Below are positions 7,889 through 16,058 of a DNA stretch of 55,017 nt, in pieces. The stretch covers positions 1 through 55,017 of the forward strand of contig NZ_JALHLE010000031.1 in the NCBI RefSeq assembly GCF_022832385.1, read 5' to 3'. Position 1 is the stretch's first letter, and the number at the start of each line of letters is the position of its first letter. The position numbers and the translations under genes were made by a program. The notes beneath the pieces were generated by a model. It saw only the letters and a program-made list of their open reading frames with translations. It made no database searches and was not told the DNA's origin. This DNA is from Novosphingobium album (ex Hu et al. 2023) (GTDB taxonomy: Bacteria; Pseudomonadota; Alphaproteobacteria; Sphingomonadales; Sphingomonadaceae).

Positions 7889-8811
7889 TCGAGACCGGCA
7901 AGCCGGTGGTCGCGCTGACGGGCGCGACCGGTTTCGTCGGGCAGGCGGTGCTCGATGAAGCCCTGAAGGCGGGCTACGCGGTCCGCGCGCTGACCCGGCG
8001 AGATCAGCCCGGGCGCGAGAACGTGCACTGGGTACGCGGAGAACTCGGCGATACCGCCTCGCTCGCCGAGCTCACGCGCGGCGTGGATGCGGCGATCCAC
8101 GTGGCAGGGGTGGTCAACGCTCCCGATGCCGCCGGGTTCGAGGCAGGCAATGTCACCGGCACGCTCAACCTGATCGAGACGGCGGTGGCCAAGGGTATCC
8201 CGCGTTTCGTCCATGTTTCCTCGCTGTCCGCGCGCGAGCCGGACCTCTCTGCCTATGGCGCTTCCAAGGCGCGGGCGGAGAAGCTGATCAAGGCCAGCCC
8301 GCTTGACTGGACCATCGTGCGCCCGCCCGCGATCTATGGCCCGCGCGACAAGGAAATGTTCGAGCTGTTCCGCGCCGCGCGCTGGGGCGTGATCCCGACG
8401 CCTGCCGAAGGACGCGCCTCGATGATCCATGTCGAGGATCTGGCGCGGCTGCTGGTGACGCTGGCCCACAGCGGGAATGATATTTCGGGCCGCACCTTCG
8501 AACCCGACGATGGCAAGGCACAGGGCTGGGACCATTACGAACTGGCCCGCGCGATCGGCTGGGCCATGGGGCGGAGGCCCAAGGTGCTGGGTCTGTCGCG
8601 CAAGTCTCTGGAGAGGGCGGCCAGGGTGGACAACTTCTTCCGAGGTACCAAGGCCAAGATGACCCTGGACCGCGCGGCCTACTTCAGCCATCCCGACTGG
8701 GTGGTTTCCCCAGGGGGTGCCGTGCCGTCATCTCTATGGCAGCCGAGGATCGCGACGCGCGAGGGGCTCAAGGCCACCGCGCAGTGGTATCGGGACAACA
8801 AGTGGCTTTGA
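7885..8811 (+). CDS. NAD-dependent epimerase-like protein (extended SDR)
   Basis: A 308-residue atypical or extended short-chain dehydrogenase. The N-terminal Rossmann motif is TGATGFVG, followed by HVAGVVNAPD and the catalytic pattern HVSSLSAREPDLSAYGASK (Y-x-x-x-K). RPPAIYGPRDKEMFELF matches the NDUFA9/UDP-sugar epimerase branch that often binds NAD(P) without a known substrate. The GTG start at 7885 overlaps the proB stop by four bases. This proB-epimerase pairing is common in sphingomonads. A substrate cannot be given from sequence. Confidence 0.88.
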   Translation: MIETGKPVVALTGATGFVGQAVLDEALKAGYAVRALTRRDQPGRENVHWVRGELGDTASLAELTRGVDAAIHVAGVVNAPDAAGFEAGNVTGTLNLIETAVAKGIPRFVHVSSLSAREPDLSAYGASKARAEKLIKASPLDWTIVRPPAIYGPRDKEMFELFRAARWGVIPTPAEGRASMIHVEDLARLLVTLAHSGNDISGRTFEPDDGKAQGWDHYELARAIGWAMGRRPKVLGLSRKSLERAARVDNFFRGTKAKMTLDRAAYFSHPDWVVSPGGAVPSSLWQPRIATREGLKATAQWYRDNKWL

Positions 8812-8839
8812 CTTTAGGTCGTTGGGTTCCATTCAAATC

Positions 8840-8915
8840 CCGCTCGTCCTGAGCCTGTCGAAGGACGTTTGGCTGACGCCGGGGGTGGCCCCCTTCGACA
8901 AGCTCAGGGTGAGCG
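8840..8915. repeat. Sphingomonad-type inverted repeat (CTTCGACAAGCTCAGG family)
   Basis: Imperfect 25-base arms (8840-8864 and 8891-8915) carry CCTGAGCCTGTCGAAGG and CCTTCGACAAGCTCAGG, with three mismatches across the arms. This sequence is a widespread intergenic element in sphingomonads. A partial remnant sharing GGGTGAGCGGAC occurs at about 10115-10127. Confidence 0.8.
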
Positions 8916-9044
8916 GACGTTGGGCGGATGCTGGGTGCGTGACGCTCTAAACCTGCGGAAATCAACTTTCCGGGCGTTACAGAACTGTTGCCTGAAAGCC
9001 TGTTCAGGCTAACAGGGGCGTTCCATGGCAAAGCAAGTCCTCAC

Positions 9045-10046
9045 ATGAGCTTCAGTCCGAACCGCCTGCTCGCGCGGTTGAACATCGATCCCTACCTGTT
9101 GCTGCTGGTCGGCACGGTGGGACTGGCCTCCGTGCTGCCCGCGAAAGGCGTCTGGGCGGGCATTGCGGGCGGCGTGGCCGACGTGGGCATTGCCCTGTTG
9201 TTCTTCCTGCACGGCGCCAAGCTTTCGCGCGAGGCGATCATCGATGGTGCCAAGGCGTGGAAGCTGCATCTGACGACGATGTCGCTGACTTTCGTGCTGT
9301 TTCCGCTGCTGGGGCTGGGCGTGCAGGCGATCCCCGGCCTCGATCCGACGTTGACGATGGGCGTGCTGTTCCTGACCCTGCTGCCCTCCACCGTACAGTC
9401 CTCGATCGCGTTCACCGCGATTGCCGGGGGCAATGTCGCAGCGGCAGTGTGCAGCGCCTCGTTCTCGAACCTCGCGGGCATCTTCGTGACGCCGCTGCTG
9501 ACCGCGCTGCTGATCACCGGCAAGCAGGGCGGGGCCTTCTCCACCGACCCGGTGATCGCGATCGCCACGCAGCTGCTGCTGCCGTTCCTTGCCGGGCACT
9601 TCCTGCGCCCGTGGATCGGCGCCTTCGTGCACCGGAACAAGAAAGTGCTGGGCTACGTCGACCGGGGCTCGATCCTGCTGGTCGTCTACACCGCGTTCGG
9701 CGCGGCGGTGCTGGAAGGCTTGTGGGGACGGGTGACGCTCGGCGAACTCGGGCTGATCGCGGTGATCTCGCTGGCGATCCTCGCGGTGGTGATGGTCGCG
9801 TCCTCGCTGATCGGCAAGGCCATGGGCTTCTCGCGCGAGGACCGCATCGTGCTGCTGTTCTGCGGCTCGAAAAAGAGCCTCGCGACCGGCGTGCCGCTGG
9901 CGGGCGTGCTGTTCGCCCCGGCGCAGGTGGGTGCGGTGATCCTGCCGCTGATGTTCTTCCACCAGATCCAGCTGATGGTCTGCGCCATCCTTGCGCGGCG
10001 ATTTGCGGCGGAGGCTGAGGCCGAAGGGGCGGTAGAGGCGGCTTAG
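9045..10046 (+). CDS. Bile acid:sodium symporter-like (SBF/YfeH family) transporter
   Basis: A 333-residue inner-membrane protein with nine to ten hydrophobic helices. Features of the SBF-like family include ALLFFLHGAKLSREAI, the conserved LLPSTVQSSIAFTAIAGGN region (crossover helix with polar residues) and the C-terminal CGSKKSLATGVPLAG. Family members are probably secondary carriers for organic anions, usually driven by Na+; the substrate is unknown. ATG 9045 places MSFSPNRLL before the first helix. The gene is flanked on both sides by short repeat remnants. Confidence 0.88.
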   Translation: MSFSPNRLLARLNIDPYLLLLVGTVGLASVLPAKGVWAGIAGGVADVGIALLFFLHGAKLSREAIIDGAKAWKLHLTTMSLTFVLFPLLGLGVQAIPGLDPTLTMGVLFLTLLPSTVQSSIAFTAIAGGNVAAAVCSASFSNLAGIFVTPLLTALLITGKQGGAFSTDPVIAIATQLLLPFLAGHFLRPWIGAFVHRNKKVLGYVDRGSILLVVYTAFGAAVLEGLWGRVTLGELGLIAVISLAILAVVMVASSLIGKAMGFSREDRIVLLFCGSKKSLATGVPLAGVLFAPAQVGAVILPLMFFHQIQLMVCAILARRFAAEAEAEGAVEAA

Positions 10047-10142
10047 TTGCGTCCCGGTGTGAACGAATGGCTGTTCTTGGGGAGCGTTTGAGAGCCGCTG
10101 AACGACCGGAAGGTCGGGGTGAGCGGACTTAGGTCGTTGGGG

Positions 10143-10391
10143 TCAGTGCCGCCTTGCCAGTTTCAGGACGACTCCTCGAACTGTCCAAACCAAGAAGACT
10201 GGTCCTGCCAGTGCGCTAAGCCCCCAAGCCGTCATGAACGGATAAACGATAACAGGGCTAGTAAGTTCGCCGCTGAAACGAAGCATGACAAAGCTGCACG
10301 CAATGAACACCACAGCAGATATGCAGAGGCAGAATGCAGTCCTTCGGAGCGCCATGAGCAACTCTTCGCGCCTTTCAGTCACTTTCGTCAA
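10143..10391 (-). CDS. Small two-helix membrane protein, hypothetical
   Basis: Up to 82 residues with two hydrophobic stretches (FCLCISAVVFIACSFVML and VYPFMTAWGLSALAGPVFLVW) and a basic C-terminus, consistent with a small inner-membrane protein. I do not recognise a family. The start is unsure: TTG 10391 gives 82 residues and ATG 10355 gives 70. The surrounding DNA is visibly less GC-rich than its neighbours, which may mark recently gained DNA. Confidence 0.45.
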   Translation of the reverse strand: MTKVTERREELLMALRRTAFCLCISAVVFIACSFVMLRFSGELTSPVIVYPFMTAWGLSALAGPVFLVWTVRGVVLKLARRH

Positions 10392-10603
10392 CGTCCGAAA
10401 TGTCGGCGTGTCCGGAATGGCAGCTTCCAGATTAAAATCGTGAAATGCTGTCCTTCCGATGCAAGGTCGACCGCTGCCGAATGCGGGATCCTGCTTTCCG
10501 AACGATGGCCCGAAGCGCCAACGCGGTTCCTGCGGGTGGATAAAGGGAAAGTTTAGCAGTTCGTCCGCTATCGGTCTTTCATCGAGCGGATGGAGATTGA
10601 ACG

Positions 10604-10951
10604 ATGCGGCGTTTCGCGTGGATTGCCTTTGCCCTTGCTATTCCCACCAGCGCGATTGCGGGGACATATGGTTTCGAAATCGGGCTGGGGAGCGCGCAGA
10701 ACATGGATGGTGCGACGGTGCCCGAGGTGGTGCTGACCGTGGATGCGGGGCGCACCCGGCTCGATCGGGCGCAAGTGCAGGGTGCCGTCAGAAGCCAGCT
10801 TTCGCATTTGGGGGTTACACCGCACATCGTGGAAGTTCAGACCGTGGCCACGGCGGCCATCCAGTTCGCTGCCGGGCAGGATGCGGGGTCACAGACCATG
10901 TGTTTCGAGCGTTGGTGTGCCAGCGTCGCGCTGTCGCATGGCGGCCATTGA
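10604..10951 (+). CDS. Secreted hypothetical protein
   Basis: A 115-residue protein with a signal peptide (RRFAWIAFALAIPTSAIAG, cleavage likely after AIA). The mature part has one pair of cysteines near the C-terminus (CFERWC) and no motif I recognise. A GGAG lies eight bases before the ATG, supporting the start. It stands alone between opposite-strand genes. Confidence 0.55.
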   Translation: MRRFAWIAFALAIPTSAIAGTYGFEIGLGSAQNMDGATVPEVVLTVDAGRTRLDRAQVQGAVRSQLSHLGVTPHIVEVQTVATAAIQFAAGQDAGSQTMCFERWCASVALSHGGH

Positions 10952-10999
10952 CGGTCGCCTGATTTTTCGGGTGGCGGGCAGGCAAGCGGCCCGCGCCCC

Positions 11000-11602
11000 C
11001 TAACGCTTCCCCACCGGCTCCGCCTGCCGCAAGGCCCATTCGGCGAGCTGACGCACTTCGCGGTGGCCGCCGCGCAGGCCCAGCGTCGCTTCGAAACCCA
11101 TCAGGTGAGAGACCCAGGTCAGCGCCATGACGAGGCCGATCGGGCTTGCGGGTGCGCCTTCGGGCAGGGCACTGTCCGCCGAGGGCGCCAGCTTCTCCAC
11201 TTCCAGCGCGCGCAGTTCCTCGCCGAATGCTACCGTCTCGCGCCGCACCGCCTCGTTGTGGTTGGCCAGCGCGAGGTATTCCATTGTCAGCGCCGCGTCG
11301 AAGGGATCGGCAAAGCATTGCCACAGTGCGTGAAGCGGGCGCTCGGCGGCCATGGCCTCCTCCACCCGCGCCCGCATCTGCGCGGTGCGGCGGCGGTAGG
11401 CGGCGAGCAGCAGGTCGTCCATCGTCGCGAAGTAGTAATAGACGGTCTGCTGGTTGATGCCCGCCCGCTCGGCCACGCGGCGCGAGGTGAGGGCGCCGTA
11501 GCCTTCCTCGCGCATCACCGCCTCGGTCGCGTCTAGCAGCGCGCCATGCGTGGCGGACGAGCGCGATCCCATCCGCCGCTTCGGGACGGTCGCCGTGGTC
11601 AT
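11000..11602 (-). CDS. TetR family transcriptional regulator
   Basis: A 200-residue regulator. The N-terminal helix-turn-helix is clear: LLDATEAVMREEGYGALTSR, RVAERAGINQQTVYYYF and the following helix DDLLLAAYRRR. The C-terminal half is the variable ligand and dimer domain. Its ATG overlaps the stop of the P450 gene by four bases, so the two form one operon with the regulator second. It most likely senses the P450 substrate or a product and acts on the promoter upstream of the P450, where several dyads occur. Confidence 0.88.
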   Translation of the reverse strand: MTTATVPKRRMGSRSSATHGALLDATEAVMREEGYGALTSRRVAERAGINQQTVYYYFATMDDLLLAAYRRRTAQMRARVEEAMAAERPLHALWQCFADPFDAALTMEYLALANHNEAVRRETVAFGEELRALEVEKLAPSADSALPEGAPASPIGLVMALTWVSHLMGFEATLGLRGGHREVRQLAEWALRQAEPVGKR

Positions 11603-12834
11603 GCGGGCTCCGGAACGCGGGCCGGGGCGGGATCGAAGGCGATCGGCAGCGACTTGATGCCCCACACCCCGGCAAAGCTGCGCCAGCTGGCCGGGGCAGT
11701 GTGGCGCGGGTTGGTAAGCCGCTGGGCGATGAGGTGCGTCGCTTCCTCGACATTGGCCTGCGCGAGGAACTGGCCAAGGCAGATATGCATGCCGCGCCCG
11801 AAGGCGAGCGGGGCGGTGCGGTCGGGCCGGCCCGGATCGAACGTCAGCGGATGGTCGAACAGTTCGGGATCGCGGCCCGATATGCCCAGCGGGAACAGCA
11901 GCATGGTGCCGGCCGGGATCGTCACGTCCTGCCAGGTCACGTCGCGCGTGGTCACGCGATAAGTGTTGGAAGGGCTGGTCAGGCGCAGCTGCTCGCGCAC
12001 CACCGAGCGGCAGTACTCCTTGTCCTCGGCGCACCGCTTCCAGATGGCCGGGTATTCGATCATCGTGTCCATAAGCAGCGTGAGCAGGTTCTTCGAGGTG
12101 TCGTAGCCGGCGCCGAACAGGAACACGAGCATCTGCCGCAGCTCCTTGTCGGTCAGCTCGCCGCGGGTATTGGCGGCGATCAGGTCGTCGAGAAGATCGC
12201 CCTTTCCGCCGTCCGGCCCGCGCTCCTCGATCAGCTCGTCCACGAAGCCCCAGAGCACCTGATAGGCCGCCTCGATCTTCGGCATGTCCTCCACGATCAT
12301 GTTGAAGCTGGAGCCCTGCACCTCGAGCGAGGAGATGATGCCGGGCAGCTTGGCGACGTCGCCGCCGATCAGCGCGAACATCACCCGCACCGGGAAATTG
12401 GCGGCGAATTCGGTGAAATCGAAGGCGCCCCTCGGCGCCCACTCGTCCAGCAGTGCGGAGATCGTCGCGATCATCACCTGGCGCATCCGCTTGACGTTGT
12501 TCGGCCCGAACGCACCGCTGACCGCGCCGCGCAGCCGCTGATGATCCGCGCCATCGCGCACCAGCATCATGTCCTGCGCGAAATCGCCCCAGCCGGTGCC
12601 CTCGGCACCCATGATCGAAACGATCTCGGCGCCCGGCATCTTGAGCGCGTCGTCCATCCGCATGATCTCGTCAATCGCGCGGTAGGAGGTAAGCACCGGG
12701 CCGATCACGCTCTGCGCCAGCCAGGGATGCCGGGCCCGCGCCTGTTCCAGCCAGGGATCGGGATCGGCGGCGAATTCGGGTGTTTCCACCGGCAGGTGGA
12801 ACAGGTCGAGCTGTTCAAGGCGCTGGGCCGTCAT
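11599..12834 (-). CDS. Cytochrome P450
   Basis: A soluble bacterial P450 of 411 residues. The I-helix oxygen-activation motif is GAGYDTS at about 241-247, the K-helix ExxR is E281-R284, and the haem loop FGRGMHICLG at 345-354 has the thiolate ligand at C352. It would hydroxylate a hydrophobic substrate with electrons from a ferredoxin pair encoded elsewhere, since none is nearby. The gene is first in an operon with a TetR regulator. The sequence resembles sphingomonad CYPs linked to terpenoid or steroid oxidation, but subfamily and substrate cannot be stated. Confidence 0.93.
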   Translation of the reverse strand: MTAQRLEQLDLFHLPVETPEFAADPDPWLEQARARHPWLAQSVIGPVLTSYRAIDEIMRMDDALKMPGAEIVSIMGAEGTGWGDFAQDMMLVRDGADHQRLRGAVSGAFGPNNVKRMRQVMIATISALLDEWAPRGAFDFTEFAANFPVRVMFALIGGDVAKLPGIISSLEVQGSSFNMIVEDMPKIEAAYQVLWGFVDELIEERGPDGGKGDLLDDLIAANTRGELTDKELRQMLVFLFGAGYDTSKNLLTLLMDTMIEYPAIWKRCAEDKEYCRSVVREQLRLTSPSNTYRVTTRDVTWQDVTIPAGTMLLFPLGISGRDPELFDHPLTFDPGRPDRTAPLAFGRGMHICLGQFLAQANVEEATHLIAQRLTNPRHTAPASWRSFAGVWGIKSLPIAFDPAPARVPEPA

Positions 12835-12879
12835 GCGGGTTTTCCTCTCTCCGGGCTGGCGCGATTCTTTGGTGTGGCG

Positions 12880-12980
12880 CCATTTGCCAATCAGTTTGTT
12901 AGCACAGTCTCGGGTGAATGCATTGGAAAATCGGCAAATGGATCTGACCGGTTTGTCATTTTTCGGTCATTTTAATGACA
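12880..12980. promoter_or_regulatory. Nested dyads in the P450/chemoreceptor intergenic region
   Basis: The 310 bases between the P450 start (12834, minus) and the chemoreceptor start (13145, plus) hold several inverted repeats. They are CCATTTGCC at 12880-12888 with its exact complement at 12933-12941, TGACCG/CGGTCA at 12945-12950 and 12964-12969, and TGTCATT/AATGACA at 12954-12960 and 12974-12980. These are good operator candidates for the TetR protein of the P450 operon. No gene is seen in this stretch. Confidence 0.5.
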
Positions 12981-13144
12981 GACACCGCGCTTGCGGAGCG
13001 CGCTATCCCGCGCAATCCGGGGCTTTTATCCGGACTTTCTCGTAAGGCGCGATGAGGCCGATTTCAGGAAATCGGGCCTAGCAAGGTCCTCTAAAAAGCG
13101 GTCGCCTGCACTGTGCAGGGCGGCGCCAAAAAGGATGAAAATCG

Positions 13145-14992
13145 ATGTCATACGGGTCCGTGCAAGGCACAGGTTGGCTGCGCCGTCAGTCGATTTCTCG
13201 CAGGCTCAGCATGCAGTCGCTGGCGGCCGTGGTGCTGGCGCTCTGTCTTGTCGCGACAGCGGCCATCGGGTCCATGCTTTCGCTGCGGATGATCGGGCTC
13301 AAGGACCAGACTTCGCAGCAGGCGCTCTACGCTGCCCTGCTCGAAAAGGATTTCGCCTCGCTTGAGCGCGACGTGTTCCGCAACGCCGTTTATGGCACGA
13401 AAGATACCCAGGAAGGGTGGCAGGGCAACGCGAAGGACTTCGGGACTTCGATCAGTGAGACCCGCGCGCGGGTGGATGCCCACGAACTTGAGCAGGTCGG
13501 GATCGTCAGCGACAAGGCGAAGGAATACGTGAGCGCAGTTTCCGATGCCTTTGCGAGCGGTCATGCCGATACGGCAGAGCTGGACCATGTCGCCGCGATC
13601 GGCAACGAAGTCGACGACAACATCGAGAAGATCCGCGACCCCGTTATCGCCCGCAGCGACGAGATTGCCGCTCAGCAGCAGCAGGTCGCGACCTGGGTCA
13701 TGATCCTGAGCGTCGGGTTCGCGGTTCTCGCGGGCGTAGTATCCTACCTTCTGGCGCGCGCGATCCGCAACAGCATCGGTGACGAACTGGATTCGCTGCG
13801 TTCCGCGATCGGTGCCATCGAGGCAGGCCGCTTCGACGAGCCTATCGAGAACATGGACCGGACCGACGAGGTCGGCGATCTTGCCCGCGCCGCGGCACGG
13901 CTGCGCGACGCTCTGCGCGGCAAGGAACAGGGCGACGCCGAAGCGCGCCAGATGATCGATCTGGTTGGCGACCGCCTGCGGGCCATGGCGGCGGGCGACC
14001 TAACGGTGGAACTGCCGCGACTGGGCGACGCGTACCGTCAGCTCGAGCAGGACTTCAATGCCACCGCTGTGCGCCTGCGCGAGGCCATGGAATCGGTCTC
14101 GCGCTCCACGCACGCGATCCGCACCGGCTCGCTGGAAATCAGCCAGGCATCGGACGATCTGGCGCAGCGCACCGAACACCATGCCAGCGAACTGGGCCAT
14201 ACCGCGAGCTCGGTCAGCACGCTGAGCCAGGCCCTGCAGGAGACCGCCCAGAACGCACTCGAAGCGCATCGCAGCGTCGATGCCGCGGTCGGCGAAGCTC
14301 GGCGTGGCGGCGAAGTGGTCGGGCAGGCCGTCACGGCGATGGAGCAGATCGAGAAATCGACCGGCGAGATCGGCCAGATCATCGCCGTCATCGACTCGAT
14401 CGCTTTCCAGACCAACCTTCTGGCGCTCAACGCGGGCGTCGAGGCGGCCCGTGCCGGTGATGCAGGCAAGGGCTTCGCGGTCGTTGCCACCGAAGTGCGT
14501 GGTCTTGCCCAGCGTTCGGCCGAGGCGGCCAAGGACATTCGTGGGCTGATCGAAACCAGTTCGGGCCAGGTGGCGTCCGGTGTCGACATGGTGCGCAAAA
14601 CCGGCGAAGCGCTCAAGACGATCATCGAGCGCATCGACCTGGCCACCGAAGTCGTCACGCGCATCAGCTCGGCGTCGTCCGAACAGGCGGGCAACCTGCG
14701 CGAAACCAACGATACGATCAGCAAGATGGACGTGGTGACGCAGCAGAACGCTGCCATGGTCGAGGAATCGACCGCCGCGGCGCGCAGCCTTGCCAGCGAG
14801 GCCGACAACCTTGCCGCGCTCGTCGGCGGCTTCAGGCTCGGCAATGACAAGGTGGTGTCGTTCAGCCCGGCCAAGGCCCCGGCAGCGCCGCGTCGTGCCC
14901 CGGCGGCACGTTCTGCCTCTGCACCGGCTGCCGCTGCGGCTGCCGTTGCATCGGCTCACGTGATCGACGAGGCGGACTGGTCGGAATTCTGA
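13145..14992 (+). CDS. Methyl-accepting chemotaxis protein
   Basis: A 615-residue transmembrane chemoreceptor. It has TM1 at about 24-47, a periplasmic helical sensor domain at 48-181, TM2 at 182-205, HAMP from about 206-258 and the cytoplasmic signalling domain to about 575. The highly conserved hairpin tip (IAFQTNLLALNAGVEAARAG, about 419-438) contacts CheA and CheW. The C-terminus is an Ala/Pro-rich linker ending in DWSEF, which fits the xWxxF pentapeptide used to tether CheR/CheB. No chemotaxis or flagellar genes lie nearby, so it is an orphan receptor here. The ligand is unknown. Confidence 0.93.
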   Translation: MSYGSVQGTGWLRRQSISRRLSMQSLAAVVLALCLVATAAIGSMLSLRMIGLKDQTSQQALYAALLEKDFASLERDVFRNAVYGTKDTQEGWQGNAKDFGTSISETRARVDAHELEQVGIVSDKAKEYVSAVSDAFASGHADTAELDHVAAIGNEVDDNIEKIRDPVIARSDEIAAQQQQVATWVMILSVGFAVLAGVVSYLLARAIRNSIGDELDSLRSAIGAIEAGRFDEPIENMDRTDEVGDLARAAARLRDALRGKEQGDAEARQMIDLVGDRLRAMAAGDLTVELPRLGDAYRQLEQDFNATAVRLREAMESVSRSTHAIRTGSLEISQASDDLAQRTEHHASELGHTASSVSTLSQALQETAQNALEAHRSVDAAVGEARRGGEVVGQAVTAMEQIEKSTGEIGQIIAVIDSIAFQTNLLALNAGVEAARAGDAGKGFAVVATEVRGLAQRSAEAAKDIRGLIETSSGQVASGVDMVRKTGEALKTIIERIDLATEVVTRISSASSEQAGNLRETNDTISKMDVVTQQNAAMVEESTAAARSLASEADNLAALVGGFRLGNDKVVSFSPAKAPAAPRRAPAARSASAPAAAAAAVASAHVIDEADWSEF

Positions 14993-15025
14993 TCCCGTCC
15001 TCCGGGTTGTCTCCACTGGCAATCG

Positions 15026-15062
15026 AAGCCTGCTTTCCGGTGACGGGAGGCAGGCTTTATTG
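15026..15062 (+). terminator. Intrinsic terminator after the chemoreceptor gene
   Basis: AAGCCTGC at 15026-15033 pairs with GCAGGCTT at 15050-15057, extended by G-T and G-C pairs inside to about 13 bp, and is followed by TTTATT. Confidence 0.75.
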
Positions 15063-15119
15063 CATCTGCGCTTCCATTTCCCCGCCATCTGCAAGACGCT
15101 TCGGCACTCCCTCTGGCTT

Positions 15120-15145
15120 GTTTAGATAGCTTATACTATCTAAAC
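15120..15145. promoter_or_regulatory. 10-bp dyad operator upstream of the SDR-DUF1214-sulfotransferase-ADH operon
   Basis: GTTTAGATAG and its exact reverse complement CTATCTAAAC are separated by six bases (CTTATA). The site lies 70 bases before the SDR start in otherwise GC-rich DNA. Size and symmetry suit a MarR- or TetR-type dimer. It probably controls the whole operon to 19457. Confidence 0.7.
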
Positions 15146-15214
15146 GATCGAAAGTGATTCTTCCGGCGAGGCAACCGATGACCGCGGCCGGAAGTGGAGG
15201 AAGGGGAGACGGGC

Positions 15215-16054
15215 ATGCTGAACCTCGATGGGCTGGGCTATGGCGGCAAGACGGTGGTGGTCACCGGCGGTTCGTCCGGCATGGGCGAGCAGGTGGCGCG
15301 CATTCTCGGCGAACTCGGCGCGAAAGTGCACATCGTCGATATCCGTGAGCCCAAGGTGGCGCACGAGAGCTTTCATCAGGTCGATCTCGCCGATTTTCCG
15401 GCGGTGAAGAAGGTGGCCGAAGCGCTGGCTGCGCTGGCGCCCATCGACTTCGTGTTTCCCTGCGCCGGGCTGCCGCCGACGGTGAAGGGGCCGATGTACT
15501 GCATGCAGGTGAACTACATCGGCACGCGCCATTTCGTCGAATGCCTGCTGCCTTCGCTGAACGACGGCGCGGGGATCGCGCTGATCTCGTCGGACGCAGC
15601 GCTGGGCTGGCAGAAGAACCTTGCGCAGTGCCTGGAAATGCTGGCGATTTCCGATCCGGACGAGGCGCTGGCGTGGTGTCAGGCCGATCCGGAAATGCGC
15701 GTGCGCGACGGCTACACCTCGTCGAAGGAGATGCTGGTGGTCTGGGTGCAGAACGCGGCGGTAAAGCTCGGCAACGAGCGGCGCATCCGACTCAATGCCA
15801 TTGGCCCGTGCCCGACGAAGACCGCGTTCATGGACGAACAGGGGCAGTACCTGCCAGAGGGCTTCCTCGATGCGTGGCCCTATCCTTCGCTCGGCCGCAT
15901 GGCGACGGCGGAGGAGCAGGCCTGGCCGCTGGTGCTGCTGAACTCGCCGCTCAATGCCGCCGTGACGGGGGCGTTCCTGCTGACCGATCAGGGCTTTGCC
16001 AGCGGTGTCTATACCGGCGCCATTGACCCCTCATTCATGACCGGAGGCAAGTAA
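15215..16054 (+). CDS. Short-chain dehydrogenase/reductase
   Basis: A 279-residue SDR. The cofactor motif TGGSSGMG is at 17-24, the adjacent acidic VDI at 40-42 favours NAD(H), and the catalytic residues are Ser at 125-126 and Y167-x-x-x-K171 (YTSSK). The insertion between the Ser and the Tyr and the overall pattern resemble 3-alpha-hydroxysteroid dehydrogenase-like members. It oxidises or reduces an alcohol/ketone, substrate unknown. ATG 15215 follows AAGGGGAG; an in-frame GTG at 15194 is less likely. First gene of an operon, four bases before the next. Confidence 0.88.
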   Translation: MLNLDGLGYGGKTVVVTGGSSGMGEQVARILGELGAKVHIVDIREPKVAHESFHQVDLADFPAVKKVAEALAALAPIDFVFPCAGLPPTVKGPMYCMQVNYIGTRHFVECLLPSLNDGAGIALISSDAALGWQKNLAQCLEMLAISDPDEALAWCQADPEMRVRDGYTSSKEMLVVWVQNAAVKLGNERRIRLNAIGPCPTKTAFMDEQGQYLPEGFLDAWPYPSLGRMATAEEQAWPLVLLNSPLNAAVTGAFLLTDQGFASGVYTGAIDPSFMTGGK

Positions 16055-16058
16055 GGCG

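Noticed and set aside
10119..10556. A plus-strand frame in the region of the small membrane protein
   Set aside because: No ribosome site or motif; the minus-strand frame with two membrane helices is more protein-like.
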